Origin: Chara braunii
Lineage: Eukaryota; Streptophyta; Charophyceae; Charales; Characeae
Length of the DNA: 51,776 nucleotides
NCBI GenBank assembly: GCA_003427395.1
Contig: BFEA01000122.1
Span: 615,625-667,400 of the forward strand
Reading direction: 5' to 3'
How positions within the stretch are numbered: position 1 is the stretch's first letter; the number at the start of each line of letters is the position of its first letter. The notes under the pieces are model-generated. The model searched no databases. It was not told the DNA's origin and worked only from the letters and a program-made list of their open reading frames with translations. Position numbers and translations under genes: made by a program. Positions 9,680-19,512 of this stretch are shown in pieces.

Positions 9680-9868
9680 TTTTTTTTTGTTTTTTTTTCC
9701 TTTCTCTCTTCTTTTTAAAGGGAGGTGGCCTTGAGATATCGTCATTGAGCTGACCGGCCCCATGTAATTCAAAGGTATTGTGTTAGTTCATCTGGTTCCA
9801 TCAGGTGGATTGGAATTTGGGTCTGTATTTCAACAGTTGTTGGGTGTACCAACTGAGCTAGGCTCATT
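9680..9868 (-). mobile_element. tRNA-derived SINE, copy 2
   Basis: Minus-strand head GAGCCTAGCTCAGTTGGTAC (box A, 9848-9860). Box B has decayed to TTCCAATCC. The body shares GGGGCCGGTCAGCTCAATGA with copy 1, and the tail lies in the T-rich run 9680-9720. It is in the same orientation as copy 1 and about 330 bp away. Confidence 0.7.
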
Positions 9869-10309
9869 GCTGCTGCAGACTTTTTTCTTGTCGATGTTCG
9901 TCCGCTTTCGTTGTCCCTTATGATGATGGGTTGGGGCTCTGGACTGATGGTATACTGGGCTCTGTACTGATGGTATACTGTTTACATAGTGTAAATGTCT
10001 GCAAGTTGGATCTGGATGATGACACATGAAAAAAAAAGGATATTGAATCATGCATTCATCATTGATGTTATAAACGACATGAAGTTTCGGCCAACCGCAC
10101 CCTGCACATGTAGCAATTTTGTCGTCTCCTGCCTTTTTCCAAAGTTTTTGCTCTTGCCCGAAACTTTCAAAAAAGCGCAAACTCACAATATATTAATATA
10201 ATAAATATATTATATATAGACCTTGAACCTTGAAAGTACAAGTCTGATCATTGTGCTTTTGTCAAAGTATATTTAAACTTCGTTTCCGCAAAGTTCGTTT
10301 TAGCTCTTA

Positions 10310-10324
10310 GGGGGGGGGGGGGGG
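10310..10324. repeat. Poly(G) run of 15
   Basis: G15 just left of the F1 fold-back copy. Runs of this length are also common sequencing-error sites. Confidence 0.9.
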
Positions 10325-10345
10325 ATCAGACTTCTACTACTTTTG

Positions 10346-10456
10346 CTACCGTCTTCACCCGAACAGAACGCCTGGTAATTATCGCCGTATCTGGGCTGAA
10401 AGTTGTGCCAAATACAGCTATAATGACCGGGCGTTCTATTCGGGTGAAGACAGTAG
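10346..10456. mobile_element. Fold-back element, family F1, copy 2
   Basis: The 45-nt arms (10346-10390 and 10412-10456) are inverted copies of each other, with CTTCACCCGAA outermost and a 21-nt middle. They are closely related to 584-680 but with longer arms, so this copy better defines the family. Confidence 0.65.
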
Positions 10457-11115
10457 TATGCCCTATAAGATGGTGGATGCACAGCTTCCTTCCCAGGCAA
10501 TGGCATTGTTCGACGTTGAGGTAGCTCAAGCTCTGTTTGTTCTGACGTCAGTGCCGGGAGATTGAGCATGTTGATTTGTCATCGATTGTTGGTGGTGGCA
10601 CTGTAAACCAGGAGTGTGGGTGTTGTAAACCATGGGTTTTGGTGTTGGGGCCCTTGGGGGTGCATTTTTTAACCGCAACTATCGCATCGGTTTGTGTATG
10701 GTGTGTGTTTACCAGGAGATGGTTACTTTTCAGATGGTGAGGTGGATTCATGATCTGATGGCCACAGTCTTTTTTTCTTCTGGCTGGACTCTGGGGGGGA
10801 TAGGCCCAATTTTCAGGAGGTAGTGATGGTGTAAGCGACTGCCTGAGGCCGCGGCTTCCGCAGGGTACTCTGAGAGCATAGTAGCATACGCTGAGGCTTT
10901 CCGCGATGTATATGACCACTATTAAGGCCAGAGTTTGGTGCAAAAGCGAGTGTGTCTGTCTGTGCGTGTGAACATGCACTTAGCCTCATCTAGCAAACTT
11001 GGCTCAAGAGGGTCACCAATCATTTTCGCAGTGACTAAGTGACTGTGGAAATTTGCGCAAGGTGTGCTCATTAGGCCCCCCAATGACCACTTCTGCAGAA
11101 GGGAAAGGGGAGGAT

Positions 11116-11224
11116 CTTCTTCTTCTTCTTCTTCTTCTTCTTCTTCTTCTTCGTCTTCGTCTTCGTCTTCTACGTCTTCGTCTTCGTCTTCTTCTTCTTC
11201 CTCCTCCTCCTCCTCCTCCTCCTC
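11116..11224. repeat. Compound trinucleotide microsatellite
   Basis: (CTT)n passes into alternating CTT/CGT and then (CCT)n. It accounts for the acidic minus-strand frame (E/D runs) and the L/R/P plus-strand frame. Confidence 0.95.
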
Positions 11225-11346
11225 GAAAAGCACTATTAGTTAGATCAGGTCACCTGGCAAGAAAGGGAGGGAGTTATCAATCAACTGGTATGACCGATCA
11301 ACTGGTGTGACCGACTACCGGTGAATGAGTGAGGTGGTTTGCAGTC

Positions 11347-11365
11347 TTTTTTTTTTTTTTTTTTT
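11347..11365. repeat. Poly(T) tract
   Basis: T19 homopolymer. Confidence 0.9.
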
Positions 11366-11837
11366 GAGTTTTCCAGAGGCAGTGAGCGAGGAATTTGTGC
11401 TACCATATGAACATTGTGTGATGCTGTTATTGGTGTATCTTATCCATCTGCTATTTCACTTCTTTCTTTGATCTCAGTGAGATGCAGTGGACTGATGGTA
11501 ATTTGTGAGGAGAAATGTTCAAGTCTAGGAGGTAAATGTGATGGTTGTTTATTTGCTGTTTGTTGTGCTGGGGGAAGTTCATGATGTTTGTTTTAAGTTT
11601 GTAATTACTAATTATAGAAACAGGTAGAGGCCCTGCTGAAGCACATGCCTGGACATGGGGCATGAAGACTCTTGCAAATGTGAGTTTCTATGTTAGTGTA
11701 CCATACATTTGAATCATTCTCCAAACGAAAAAGAGACGAGGTTAAAAAAGAGAGCTCCTAAGAGAGATAGGGACCCCTCAGTGGTTAACTCATCTGTGTG
11801 TTGGTACTTCAAGATATGTACCTGGTCTCAACCCCAT

Positions 11838-11862
11838 CTCTCTCTCTCTCTCTCTCTCTCTC
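11838..11862. repeat. (CT)n microsatellite left of the adapter
   Basis: The CT run is interrupted at 11863 by adapter sequence and resumes at 11901. Confidence 0.9.
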
Positions 11863-11900
11863 CTGTCTCTTATACACATCTAGATGTGTATAAGAGACAG
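11863..11900. other. Nextera mate-pair junction adapter (assembly artefact)
   Basis: The sequence is CTGTCTCTTATACACATCT followed directly by its exact reverse complement AGATGTGTATAAGAGACAG. This 38-bp palindrome is the joined pair of 19-bp Tn5 mosaic ends used in Nextera mate-pair libraries. It sits in the middle of a CT repeat, which suggests an untrimmed read was used to close or extend the repeat. Sequence on the two sides may not be contiguous in the genome. Confidence 0.97.
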
Positions 11901-11945
<45 letters not shown>

Positions 11946-11951
11946 TGTGTG
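11901..11951. repeat. (CT)n then (GT)n microsatellite
   Basis: CT units resume after the adapter and switch to GT near 11928. Confidence 0.9.
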
Positions 11952-12080
11952 TACATATGTGTAGTATATGTATACTGTAGAAGGCTCAGCCTCCTGATGA
12001 GTCGGTGACACTCCAACTGTCGCAGCCCCTCGTTTGTTGTCCTGTTCTCCCTCTGTGTCTGGTTTACCGGGCAGTTCTGT

Positions 12081-12566
12081 TTGGCGATATATATATATAC
12101 ATGTGTGTGTGTGTGTGTGTGTGTGCCGGTTGGGGATGGCCAAGTGGGGTGGTGTATGTGTGGGTGGGTATGGTGGGTGTGTATTGGCCCGAACATGCAG
12201 GCACCGTTTACAGCTGTTTCTTGTGGAGCCGAAGCACAAAAGAAAGTGTATGAGGCCAGTCATCCAGATGCCATTCATGTGAGACGAAGCATGGAAATAT
12301 TTGTAAGAATGTGGCCATCCACACACACCATTCAGCACACGTTGCCGTTTTGTCTCTTGTGGTGCGTCCACCACACAGCAGCGCACGTGGAGGTGCAAAA
12401 ACGACATAAAAAAGAGTGGGCATGCGTGGCCAAGCATGTGGGCGTCATTCGCATGCCTTGGCATCGTTGTGAAAAAATGTGGTCAACCGTAGGCACCATT
12501 CACGCACCCTACGATTTTGTTCCTTATGGACCCTCGATCCACTCATCCCCCCGAGTAGAAGGATAA
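12081..12566 (+). CDS. 161-codon open frame with a degenerate two-fold repeat, unknown
   Basis: The frame opens in a GT repeat (poly-Cys/Val) and ends with SSPRVEG. Two segments about 160 bp apart resemble each other: from KKVYEAS to MWPSTHTI, and from KKEWACV to MWSTVGTI. At DNA level both contain AATGTGG followed by CACCATTCA and a TTTTGT block. I recognise no domain. It is more likely a non-coding tandem duplication that happens to be open. Confidence 0.2.
   Translation: MAIYIYTCVCVCVCVPVGDGQVGWCMCGWVWWVCIGPNMQAPFTAVSCGAEAQKKVYEASHPDAIHVRRSMEIFVRMWPSTHTIQHTLPFCLLWCVHHTAAHVEVQKRHKKEWACVAKHVGVIRMPWHRCEKMWSTVGTIHAPYDFVPYGPSIHSSPRVEG
12089..12124. repeat. (TA)n/(GT)n microsatellite
   Basis: A short TA run followed by about 10 GT units. 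Confidence 0.9.
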
Positions 12567-12605
12567 AACGAAGAGGTAAGCACAAAAGAATCAAAACACT
12601 GAAAA

Positions 12606-12608
<3 letters not shown>

Positions 12609-12641
<33 letters not shown>

Positions 12642-12643
12642 CC
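12609..12643. repeat. (CAA)n microsatellite
   Basis: About 12 ACA/CAA units. Confidence 0.95.
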
Positions 12644-12848
12644 AGAAAAGACGGAGTAGGATGTGGAAATGAAGGAGTAGGTTTGTGATGCAGCTGACGT
12701 GGAAAAAGAACTGTGGAAAAAGCAAAAAGACAAAAAACTTGAATTAAGTTAAGAGTGGCTGCCGTGTTTCAGCTTCGGCTAAGGCCATGGCCCATTTACC
12801 CCCGCTGGCCTGGTGAGGGTGTCACCATGGCCACACCGGGTGTTACAG

Positions 12849-13248
12849 TGGCCGTCTGTTTGGAAGTTGGAACCCTTGGTTCCCAGACCAAGGATCCGAA
12901 TACCAGAAGACAGAAAGGGGACGCCTTGTGCATCTAAGAAGATGGAATCCTGATCGGACGGCCAAGACAGCCTTGGGAGGAAGGATGGCCCAAAGTGTGG
13001 CCTTTATCAATAAGGTGTGCAAGAACCACCCAAAAGACAAATGCCTCAAGGTCAAATTGAAGCCTTGAAGCAGTAAAGCCCCAAAGTCGCAACTTTGGCA
13101 CCAAATGGGCCAAGTTTCACCGTGAGACAAGGCCCCAAAGTGCAAAAGGATGGCCTTGTCTGTAGAACCAAATGTCTGGACTAAGCCCAAGCAATTGAAC
13201 CACCAGTCCTCTCGAGGATTGGAAAATGGCATTCCTGTGGGTGTGTGC
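12849..13248 (+). repeat. About 390-bp direct repeat, copy 1
   Basis: It starts TGGCCGTCTGTTTGGAAG and ends ATTCCTGTGGGTGTGTGC. Copy 2 at 13734-14118 has the same ends and order of blocks, with this copy carrying extra sequence near 12990-13015. The arrangement of terminal direct repeats around a unique centre resembles a very small LTR-type element (TRIM), but no primer-binding site or TG..CA ends are clear. Confidence 0.7.
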
Positions 13249-13261
13249 GGCCGGGTGCTAC

Positions 13262-13410
13262 AATAGGGCTCATTCGACACTCCTTGGGGCGTCCTCGGGG
13301 TCGAAGGAAGTTTCCTTGGGGGTTTTCAAGGAAATTCCCTCCATCGTTCCACCTGTCCTCGGGGACGTCGCCGACGCGCCGGAGGACATTTCCTTCGAAC
13401 AATGTCAGAC
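13262..13410. repeat. Inner inverted arm, left
   Basis: Blocks such as GGGCTCATTCGACACTCCTTGG, CCACCTGTCCTCGGGGACG and GACG..GCCG recur inverted at 13615-13733. The arms are imperfect and of unequal length. Confidence 0.55.
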
Positions 13411-13541
13411 AAAAAAAAAGAAAAGAAAAGAAAAAATCAAATGTGTTTGAGGCCTTCAGCCAATAGGGTGGCGCCACGATCCAGATTCTAGGTTGTAACG
13501 TCTCTCTACCCATGTGCCCGCTCCTCTCCGTGAAACGCGGA

Positions 13542-13587
13542 TTCCTTTTGCCCAAGGGACCTCGTGAGGTCCCTTGGGCAAAAGGAA
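13542..13587. repeat. Perfect 46-nt palindrome
   Basis: The left arm 13542-13563 (TTCCTTTTGCCCAAGGGACC, then TC) and right arm 13566-13587 are perfectly complementary over 22 bp with only GT between them. Further out, CGCGGATTCC (about 13537-13546) and GGAATCCGCG (about 13599-13608) extend the symmetry. It sits at the centre of the larger repeat. Confidence 0.9.
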
Positions 13588-13614
13588 GAAATGGCTGGGG
13601 AATCCGCGGAGCCC

Positions 13615-13733
13615 AAGGAATTTCCTTCGGAGTGTTTTCACTTTTTTTTTTGCCGACTGCATCCCCGAGGATAGGTGGAATGAACAATTACTCGGGGACT
13701 TTACGCGCCCAAGGAGTGTCGAACGAGCCCCAA
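13615..13733. repeat. Inner inverted arm, right
   Basis: Inverted partner of 13262-13410, ending CCAAGGAGTGTCGAACGAG next to copy 2 of the direct repeat. Confidence 0.55.
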
Positions 13734-14118
13734 TGGCCCTCTGTTTGGAAGTTGGACCCTTGGTTCTCAGACCAAGGATCCAAATACCAGAAGACAGAAA
13801 GGGGAAACCTTGTGCATCTAAGAGGGGGGAATCCTGGTCTGGATTGCCAAGACATAGCCTTGGGAGGAAGGATGGCCCACAATAAGGCGCGCAAGAACTA
13901 TCCAAAAGACAAATGTCTCAAGGTCAAATCGAAGCCTTGAAGCAGTAAAGCCCCAAAGTTGCAACTTTGGCACCAAATGGGCCAAGTTTCACCTTGAGAC
14001 AAGCCCGCCAAGTCAAAAAGAATGAACTTGTGTATGGAACCAATTGTCTGGACTAAGCCCAAGAAATTGAACCATCAGTCTTCGAGGATTGAAAAATGGC
14101 ATTCCTGTGGGTGTGTGC
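13734..14118 (+). repeat. About 390-bp direct repeat, copy 2
   Basis: Same start (TGGCCCTCTGTTTGGAAG) and end (ATTCCTGTGGGTGTGTGC) as copy 1. It shares the internal blocks CAGACCAAGGATCC, AAGACAGAAAGGGG and TTGAAGCAGTAAAGCCCC. Confidence 0.7.
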
Positions 14119-17100
14119 ATTCCAGGGAGAAGCGGGGGGGCTTTCGACCTCAAAAGTCTGGCGCCAGTGCGTGAAAATTTGCAGCATCCATTTTGCCGAC
14201 TTTTTGTGCTCATAATTTTGCGCAAAAGGATCTGGAAAGAAACAGGCTTGCAGCTTTGGTGTTGATCTTTCTGGAATATTGAAAAAAAGCATTATAACTT
14301 TCTAAGATGGCAGAAGGCATTCTCACTGCAAGCTTTCACATTTTGCGAACTTTTGATCCTCATTTCTATCAGTAGGCTATCTGATTTTTCATTCATCTAG
14401 GGGGGGGGTGATCTTAGGAAGAGGTTTCCAAGAAGGAACCCCATTTCAGACAAGAATGGTCCTTGACCAAGTCCAAAGCCCAAAAATTAAGTTCTCATCA
14501 TTCTTGGCCTTTTGTTGAGCTCCGAAAACAGGCCTCACCATGAAGATCCCAAGCATTGGGATTCGAGTTCCCACTTGGAAATGTGCCCATATTACTTTTT
14601 GAGTGACTGGACACCAAATACTTTTATAGAACTGTGGTGTCGGAAACCCTTAATTCCCGAACCAAGTCAGGCCCTTGAGACAGAGAATATGGCAAGAATG
14701 TGCACGGCAGAGGAATCCGGAAGGAGGAAACAAGAAGAAACTGAAGGCCAGACAGGTGGCAAGAATGGGATCATTGGGACTGAGAATCCCAAAATGGGAC
14801 TTGGGACTGCAGGGACCAAGGGTCCCAAGATGGGACTCAGGACCAGTGGGACACAGAGATGGAGGTAGAGAGGGTCACAGTGGCACAAGAACTTGGACTA
14901 GACTTAAAAAGAGGGCCAATAACAAGACGGTTTTCCCGCAATCGCAAGAGAGGGGGAAAGAATGAACACACATGAGCGAAACGATGTCATTCCAAAGTAG
15001 GAACATTGGGGACGTCGTCAACCGCGAGACAGTGAAAATGTAGAAGCAACAGAGACCATTTGCCCAAGAAATTATTTTTTTGGAGCAAGCGGACGCCGTC
15101 AAGGGTTTGAAGGCGCTGTAAGCGGCAAGAGTGCCTTCGGCGGCCGTGCAACGCGGGACGGATATCCCATGGGGATGGGATTACCAAGTGCTGCAGAGAA
15201 AGAAGAAAAGAAATAATAAAGACAGTCCTCCTTCTTGAGGAAGGAAGACCGCCCGCCGCACAAGGACATTAGTGTCGCAAGCATATGAGCTCAACGACAC
15301 GAAGGGAAATAGTGCCCTTGTGTTGCCGGAATGGGGCCCCAAGTCCATGGCCTAGAAGACCACCTAAGTACGGCATGAGAAAGGCTTAAGGGGATGACTG
15401 AAGGGTGCAAGCAGACTACTAGGTACCAGCCACACTAGTGTCCAAGCACGAGGAACTTGAAATACGGTGGCCCCTTGAGTATTGGAATAAAAGGGGCTAG
15501 AAAAGAAGTGAGAAAGTTTCATTTCAGGGCTTTTATGCCTTGAAATTGAAAAGGAACCAAAAAAGTGATGCAACGGACTACAAGGGTTTCAGTTTCCGAA
15601 GGTTCAGATGCAGTGAACCTGAAAAATGAGGTGCTAGTGTAGTCGGAGATAAAACGGTTAGCAAAGGTGGAAAGAAAAAGACCTAGAGAGAGAATGGGAG
15701 ATGTAGGAGAATGTGGGAGTGAAAAACGGACAAGCCGCCACATCATGGTTAACCTGTCCCCTCCCAAAGGAGGCCTAGGTGAATTTTGCATGTCTGCATC
15801 AAGTATAAATGCAGTTAGGACAGAAATGGTAAAAAACGAACACTTGAGGTCAAGGAAAACACATATTTTAGATACATTTTGTGACCGAATTCGTCATAGG
15901 ATGAAACGGTTACAAAATGCTTCAGTTTTTTATAAAATCAAGGAAAATCAAAAGGGAGGTTGGTTATGATACAACGGATCACAAAAAGTAAAGGTAACAC
16001 ATATTTCAAGTACATTTGGAACCAACATTGAGGCTGGATGCACTTGGGGGTGTGCTGCCTCACTTGTTTTTCAGTTACAGGCAAGTTTGGGGGCAATGAG
16101 ACTAGGAAAATGACCCTCATTGCACTCCATAAATTGACGGACTACAAGGGAGTGTTGAGGCCAAGGGGAAATAAGGTTTGACGCCCTCAAAACATCGTCA
16201 TCAATAATACCCTAAACATATGAGAGCAAGTTGCAACGGTGATTGACAACCTCGTGATCAAGGTTTAACGACCGAGAATATTCATCATACTAGTGACACT
16301 TGGGAAGGAGGAAAAGCGGGACTGATAGGGACCAGGGAGTAACAAATAAAATTGGAATGCCAGGGAGGAGGTTGTCGGGGACGAGACATACACAAATAAA
16401 AATAATCACTGTTTTGGGAGTGGGACAATGGGAACTATGGTCGGGGCCAAGGTATGGACTAGCTTAAGAAAGTGTTGAGGACTTGACATGTCCCAAGAGA
16501 AAGTATGGGTTGACATGAGGATAATCAATCAAGACGCGATTCACCGTCAAGATCAAGATCTAAATGGTGAGAAATATTAGTACCATTAGTGCAAACACTT
16601 TTGGAATCAAAGTAAGGAGTTTTCGGAGGTGAAGGAAGGAAGAAATGAAGAAGGAAGGTCAAGGTTGCAATCCGAGATATCTCTAACTAGCTAAGCAAAG
16701 GAAAATAGAATTTTTGGTGGTTCTACATGGTAAATGGGCTACCGAGGAAAAATTGAAGCAAAAGGGGTCACAGTTTGATTCTAACGGAGGCAAAGTGGAG
16801 CCCCCATGGTTATGGGGGTGTCCTTATTGCAGTCCGAGAAATCTCAGACTACAACTTTATCTAGATTTAGATCTAGATCAAGATACATGGTATAGAAAAA
16901 AATGTCAACAGCTAGTTGATACTTGTCATTGCAGAAATAAAATAAAAGAAAAGAAAAAGGGGAGAAAAATGAGGGAGAATGAGACAGAACGGAAAAAAAG
17001 GTGGAGGAGAGTTAGGCGGTCAGTTGGGACTGACAAAGTAGAGACTGACAGAATAGGGACCTCATCACTCTGGATTTAGCGGAAGAAAATCCAGAGTGAA

Positions 17101-18179
17101 AAAATAAGGTCTTTGGGCTCATGTCTCAACAAAAATTCAATTAAAAAAAAAGAAAAATATAAGAAAAAATAAATGGTGGTGACCAGTTTTCTTTTGGACC
17201 TTAGATATGAGATTTTGATGGAGAGACAAAATCAAATGGTCGTTTTTTGTGATGCCAACACAAACGGATAACTCTGGAATGAGTTAGCAGGTCAAAATGG
17301 AAAGAAACAAATGAAAGGAAGACACAAAGCAATGTATTTGGCAAAAAATGTGGCCATATACATTACAAATTGAAAGAAAGAGCCCTTAGGGCTCTAATAT
17401 GAACTAAGGACTACTTGGGGCTAGCTCGGATTGTATATGGCCTTGGATTTTTGCCATATCTATGGTCAAGATGCACCGAGGTAGAAGATGTACCTCAACC
17501 CACTCATAATTGAGTGGGACTTAATTGAAGAGAAGGCCATTTTTTTCAACAAAGACTGTCCTTTGATTATTCGGAACCAAGGGGCAACATTTGAAGGTGA
17601 AAGGAAAGCATATACTGGTCACAAAGATAGTCCGAATTAGTAACAACCACTCGGACTGCATGAACCTGACCAAAATGAGACCCACGTGCTTTCAGCGAGG
17701 CCCATAAGTGAAGCAAGGCCTTCAGAGCACCTCAGCTAATTTGGGACACATGGGAGAGGCCTGGAGGTTGGGCGGAGTACTGTGCCCAGCCTATTTACGC
17801 CAAGGAAGCACGCCTCACTCGCAGTTGCATGAGGCAAGTAGATGATTCCCCAATGCACCAAGGAGAGTTTTAGGCTCAACCGGAGAGAAGGAAGGAGAAC
17901 CGTTGTCAGTTTGGGAGCTTGAAGGAGACACTAGGCTTAGAGAAAAAGTTAAGAGGGATGGTGGAAGTGGTGATGGCCTAGGCAAGTGATCCGCCATAGC
18001 CCCCTAGTTGTAAGAAAGAGGAAAAAGGTTGAAAGGGGTCCCCTTGGCCCTCCATGAGGGAAAGACTTCATAGTCTCAGAGCTAGGAGACTACCACGGTC
18101 AAGTAGAAACTGTGAAAAGAACATGAGGGAGACTTGAGGAATAAGGAAGTCATGACCGGGGCATTTACTTGAGACACGT
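14119..18179. other. No recognisable gene; anonymous intergenic DNA
   Basis: No frame here has recognisable protein similarity. The longest (14512-14868, 118 codons) is a low-complexity stretch of MGLGTAGTKGPK-type repeats built on GGGACT units. A 13-bp hairpin (17065-17077 with 17087-17099, arms TCACTCTGGATTT and AAATCCAGAGTGA) is the only clear secondary structure. The plus strand is purine-rich over several kilobases. Confidence 0.6.
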
Positions 18180-18479
18180 TTTGCCTATCCAATACTAGAA
18201 TTCTCCAAATATAACGAATACAGCTCTCATAGAAAGTACGTAATGAAAGTGACTACTACATAATAAGTGTCAAGTAGATCAATGTCCATACCATAATTAG
18301 CTAATACAATTCCAGTAAGTCATCCGATGGTAAACAAGAAGATGAATCCTATAGCAAATAACATAGGTGTTTTTAATTGTATTGAACCTCCCCACATAGT
18401 GACAATCCAACTAAATATCTTGATTCAAGTTGGCACCGCTATAATCATGATTGCTACAGTGAAATAAGTTTGGTTCACT
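18180..18479 (-). pseudogene. cox1: Mitochondrial cox1 fragment (NUMT)
   Basis: The minus strand encodes a recognisable internal part of cytochrome c oxidase subunit [67 protein letters not shown], then (after a one-base shift) HFHYVLSM, and YWIGK at 18180-18190. Two conserved Gly codons (in VPTG and TIGG) read TGA, and another stop replaces a Tyr before YWIGK. Frameshift and stops show it is a nuclear copy of mitochondrial DNA and not a gene in use. The rest of cox1 is absent. It is followed by intron-like sequence and atp1. Confidence 0.85.
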
Positions 18480-18548
18480 TTAACCACGAGTTTCTTAATA
18501 ATGAATTTAATTTCTAGATAGTAAGTAATAGTAATTAAATTCAATTTG

Positions 18549-18612
18549 AGGGCAATCCGCAGGAAACCAACATATGTTTGTGTAGGATCCTCAAAGATTT
18601 TACATGAAACTA
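18549..18612 (+). other. Group I intron core-like segment, copy 1
   Basis: GCAATCCGCAGGAAACC resembles the Q element of group I introns and is followed by a diverged CCTCAAAGATTTTACATGA, in the place of the R element. A better-kept version of the same stretch is at 19044-19113. It lies between the cox1 and atp1 fragments. Confidence 0.4.
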
Positions 18613-18684
18613 CTACTAATTAATAATATAAAATAAAGACCAATGACTTATGAGTATGCGTACGATAAATACTTTTGTTTGTAT

Positions 18685-18857
18685 GTAAGGATATGATGCA
18701 ATGGCTGCCACAATTATAGAATATTCTAAAGCACCCGCTTCTGAAAGAATTTTCACTAATTGTGCTACGATTGAACGTTTCTGATCAATTGTTACATACA
18801 CACAATATAATTTTTCTTTTCCAGAGGCACCTTTTGCATTGATCTTCTTCTGTGGTG
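18685..18857 (-). pseudogene. atp1: Mitochondrial atp1 fragment (NUMT)
   Basis: The minus-strand translation [52 protein letters not shown] is clearly ATP synthase F1 alpha subunit (family version VYVAIGQKRSTVAQLV). Similarity stops after ASYP, where the normal protein continues DPAPLQFLAPYSG. Only about 58 residues of a roughly 500-residue protein remain. Mitochondrial location of this gene is typical of plants and charophyte algae. Substitutions of conserved residues (G to D in IGQKR) indicate decay. Confidence 0.85.
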
Positions 18858-19043
18858 AATATGGTGAAGGCATAGTCTTACCCCGTCAGTAATGGTGAAA
18901 GGTCGATGTTCCAAGGGTTCGATTGTTCGTCGATGAAAGTAGTAAACTCATTGTCGTGTCGGACGAGTAATCTCTGACCTTATTACTTCACTATATGCAG
19001 GAAAACCCTAACCTATTTATTGAATGAATTTCAATATACGATG

Positions 19044-19113
19044 GGTAATCCGCAGGAAACCAACATATGTCTGTGTAGAATCCTCAAAGACTATACGTGA
19101 AGAGTCCGAACAG
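19044..19113 (+). other. Group I intron core-like segment, copy 2
   Basis: GGTAATCCGCAGGAAACC (Q-like), CCTCAAAGACTATACGTGA (R-like) and AGAGTCCGAAC (S-like) occur in the right order. It lies just upstream of the nad7 fragment and could be the 3' part of a mitochondrial intron. Assignment is from memory of core motifs. P3-P7 pairing was not modelled. Confidence 0.45.
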
Positions 19114-19191
19114 AAAACATAATCAATTCATATTATGTACTATGATATCAATCAGCACTGATCATTTACAATTACAATGGTCAGCATGATT

Positions 19192-19512
19192 TATTCTGTG
19201 ATGCTGAGACTTTCCTGGGATTTGCGAAAAACAGCACCCTGCGATGTTTATGAGAAAGTAGAATTTGATGTACCTATAATTACACGAGGAGATTGTTATG
19301 ATCGTTATTGTGTCCTCATTGAAGAAATACGACAAAGTTTTCGACTCATTGTCCAATGCTTGAATCAAATGCCTAATAGCATGATTAAAACGGATGATCG
19401 TAAACTTTGTTCTCCTTCACGCTCCCAAATGGAACAATCTATGAAATCCTTAACTCATTAGTTTAAGCTTTACACGGAGGGTGTGTCTGTACCAGGTTCT
19501 TTTACGTACATG
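19192..19512 (+). pseudogene. nad7: Mitochondrial nad7 fragment (NUMT)
   Basis: The translation [80 protein letters not shown] matches the NADH dehydrogenase 49-kDa subunit (complex I subunit 7) as encoded in plant-type mitochondria. A TAG at 19459-19461 interrupts it, after which FKLYTEGVSVPGSFTY continues in frame. A few residues (GSGVC in the family) are missing after VMLR. It is on the opposite strand to cox1 and atp1, so the insert is rearranged. Confidence 0.88.

Noticed and set aside
11053-11310. Leu/Arg/Pro-run protein and the opposite Glu/Asp-run protein
   Set aside because: Both are translations of the compound trinucleotide microsatellite at 11116-11224.
11863-11900. Reading the 38-bp palindrome as a natural terminator or transposon end
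   Set aside because: It is an exact match to the joined Nextera mosaic ends, which is a much better explanation.
11870-12464. Minus-strand frames of 108 and 194 codons
   Set aside because: They run through microsatellites and the adapter sequence at 11863-11900, so they cannot be trusted.
13181-13687. 168-codon minus-strand frame
   Set aside because: It spans the palindrome and the nested repeats. The translation is low in complexity and has no known domain.
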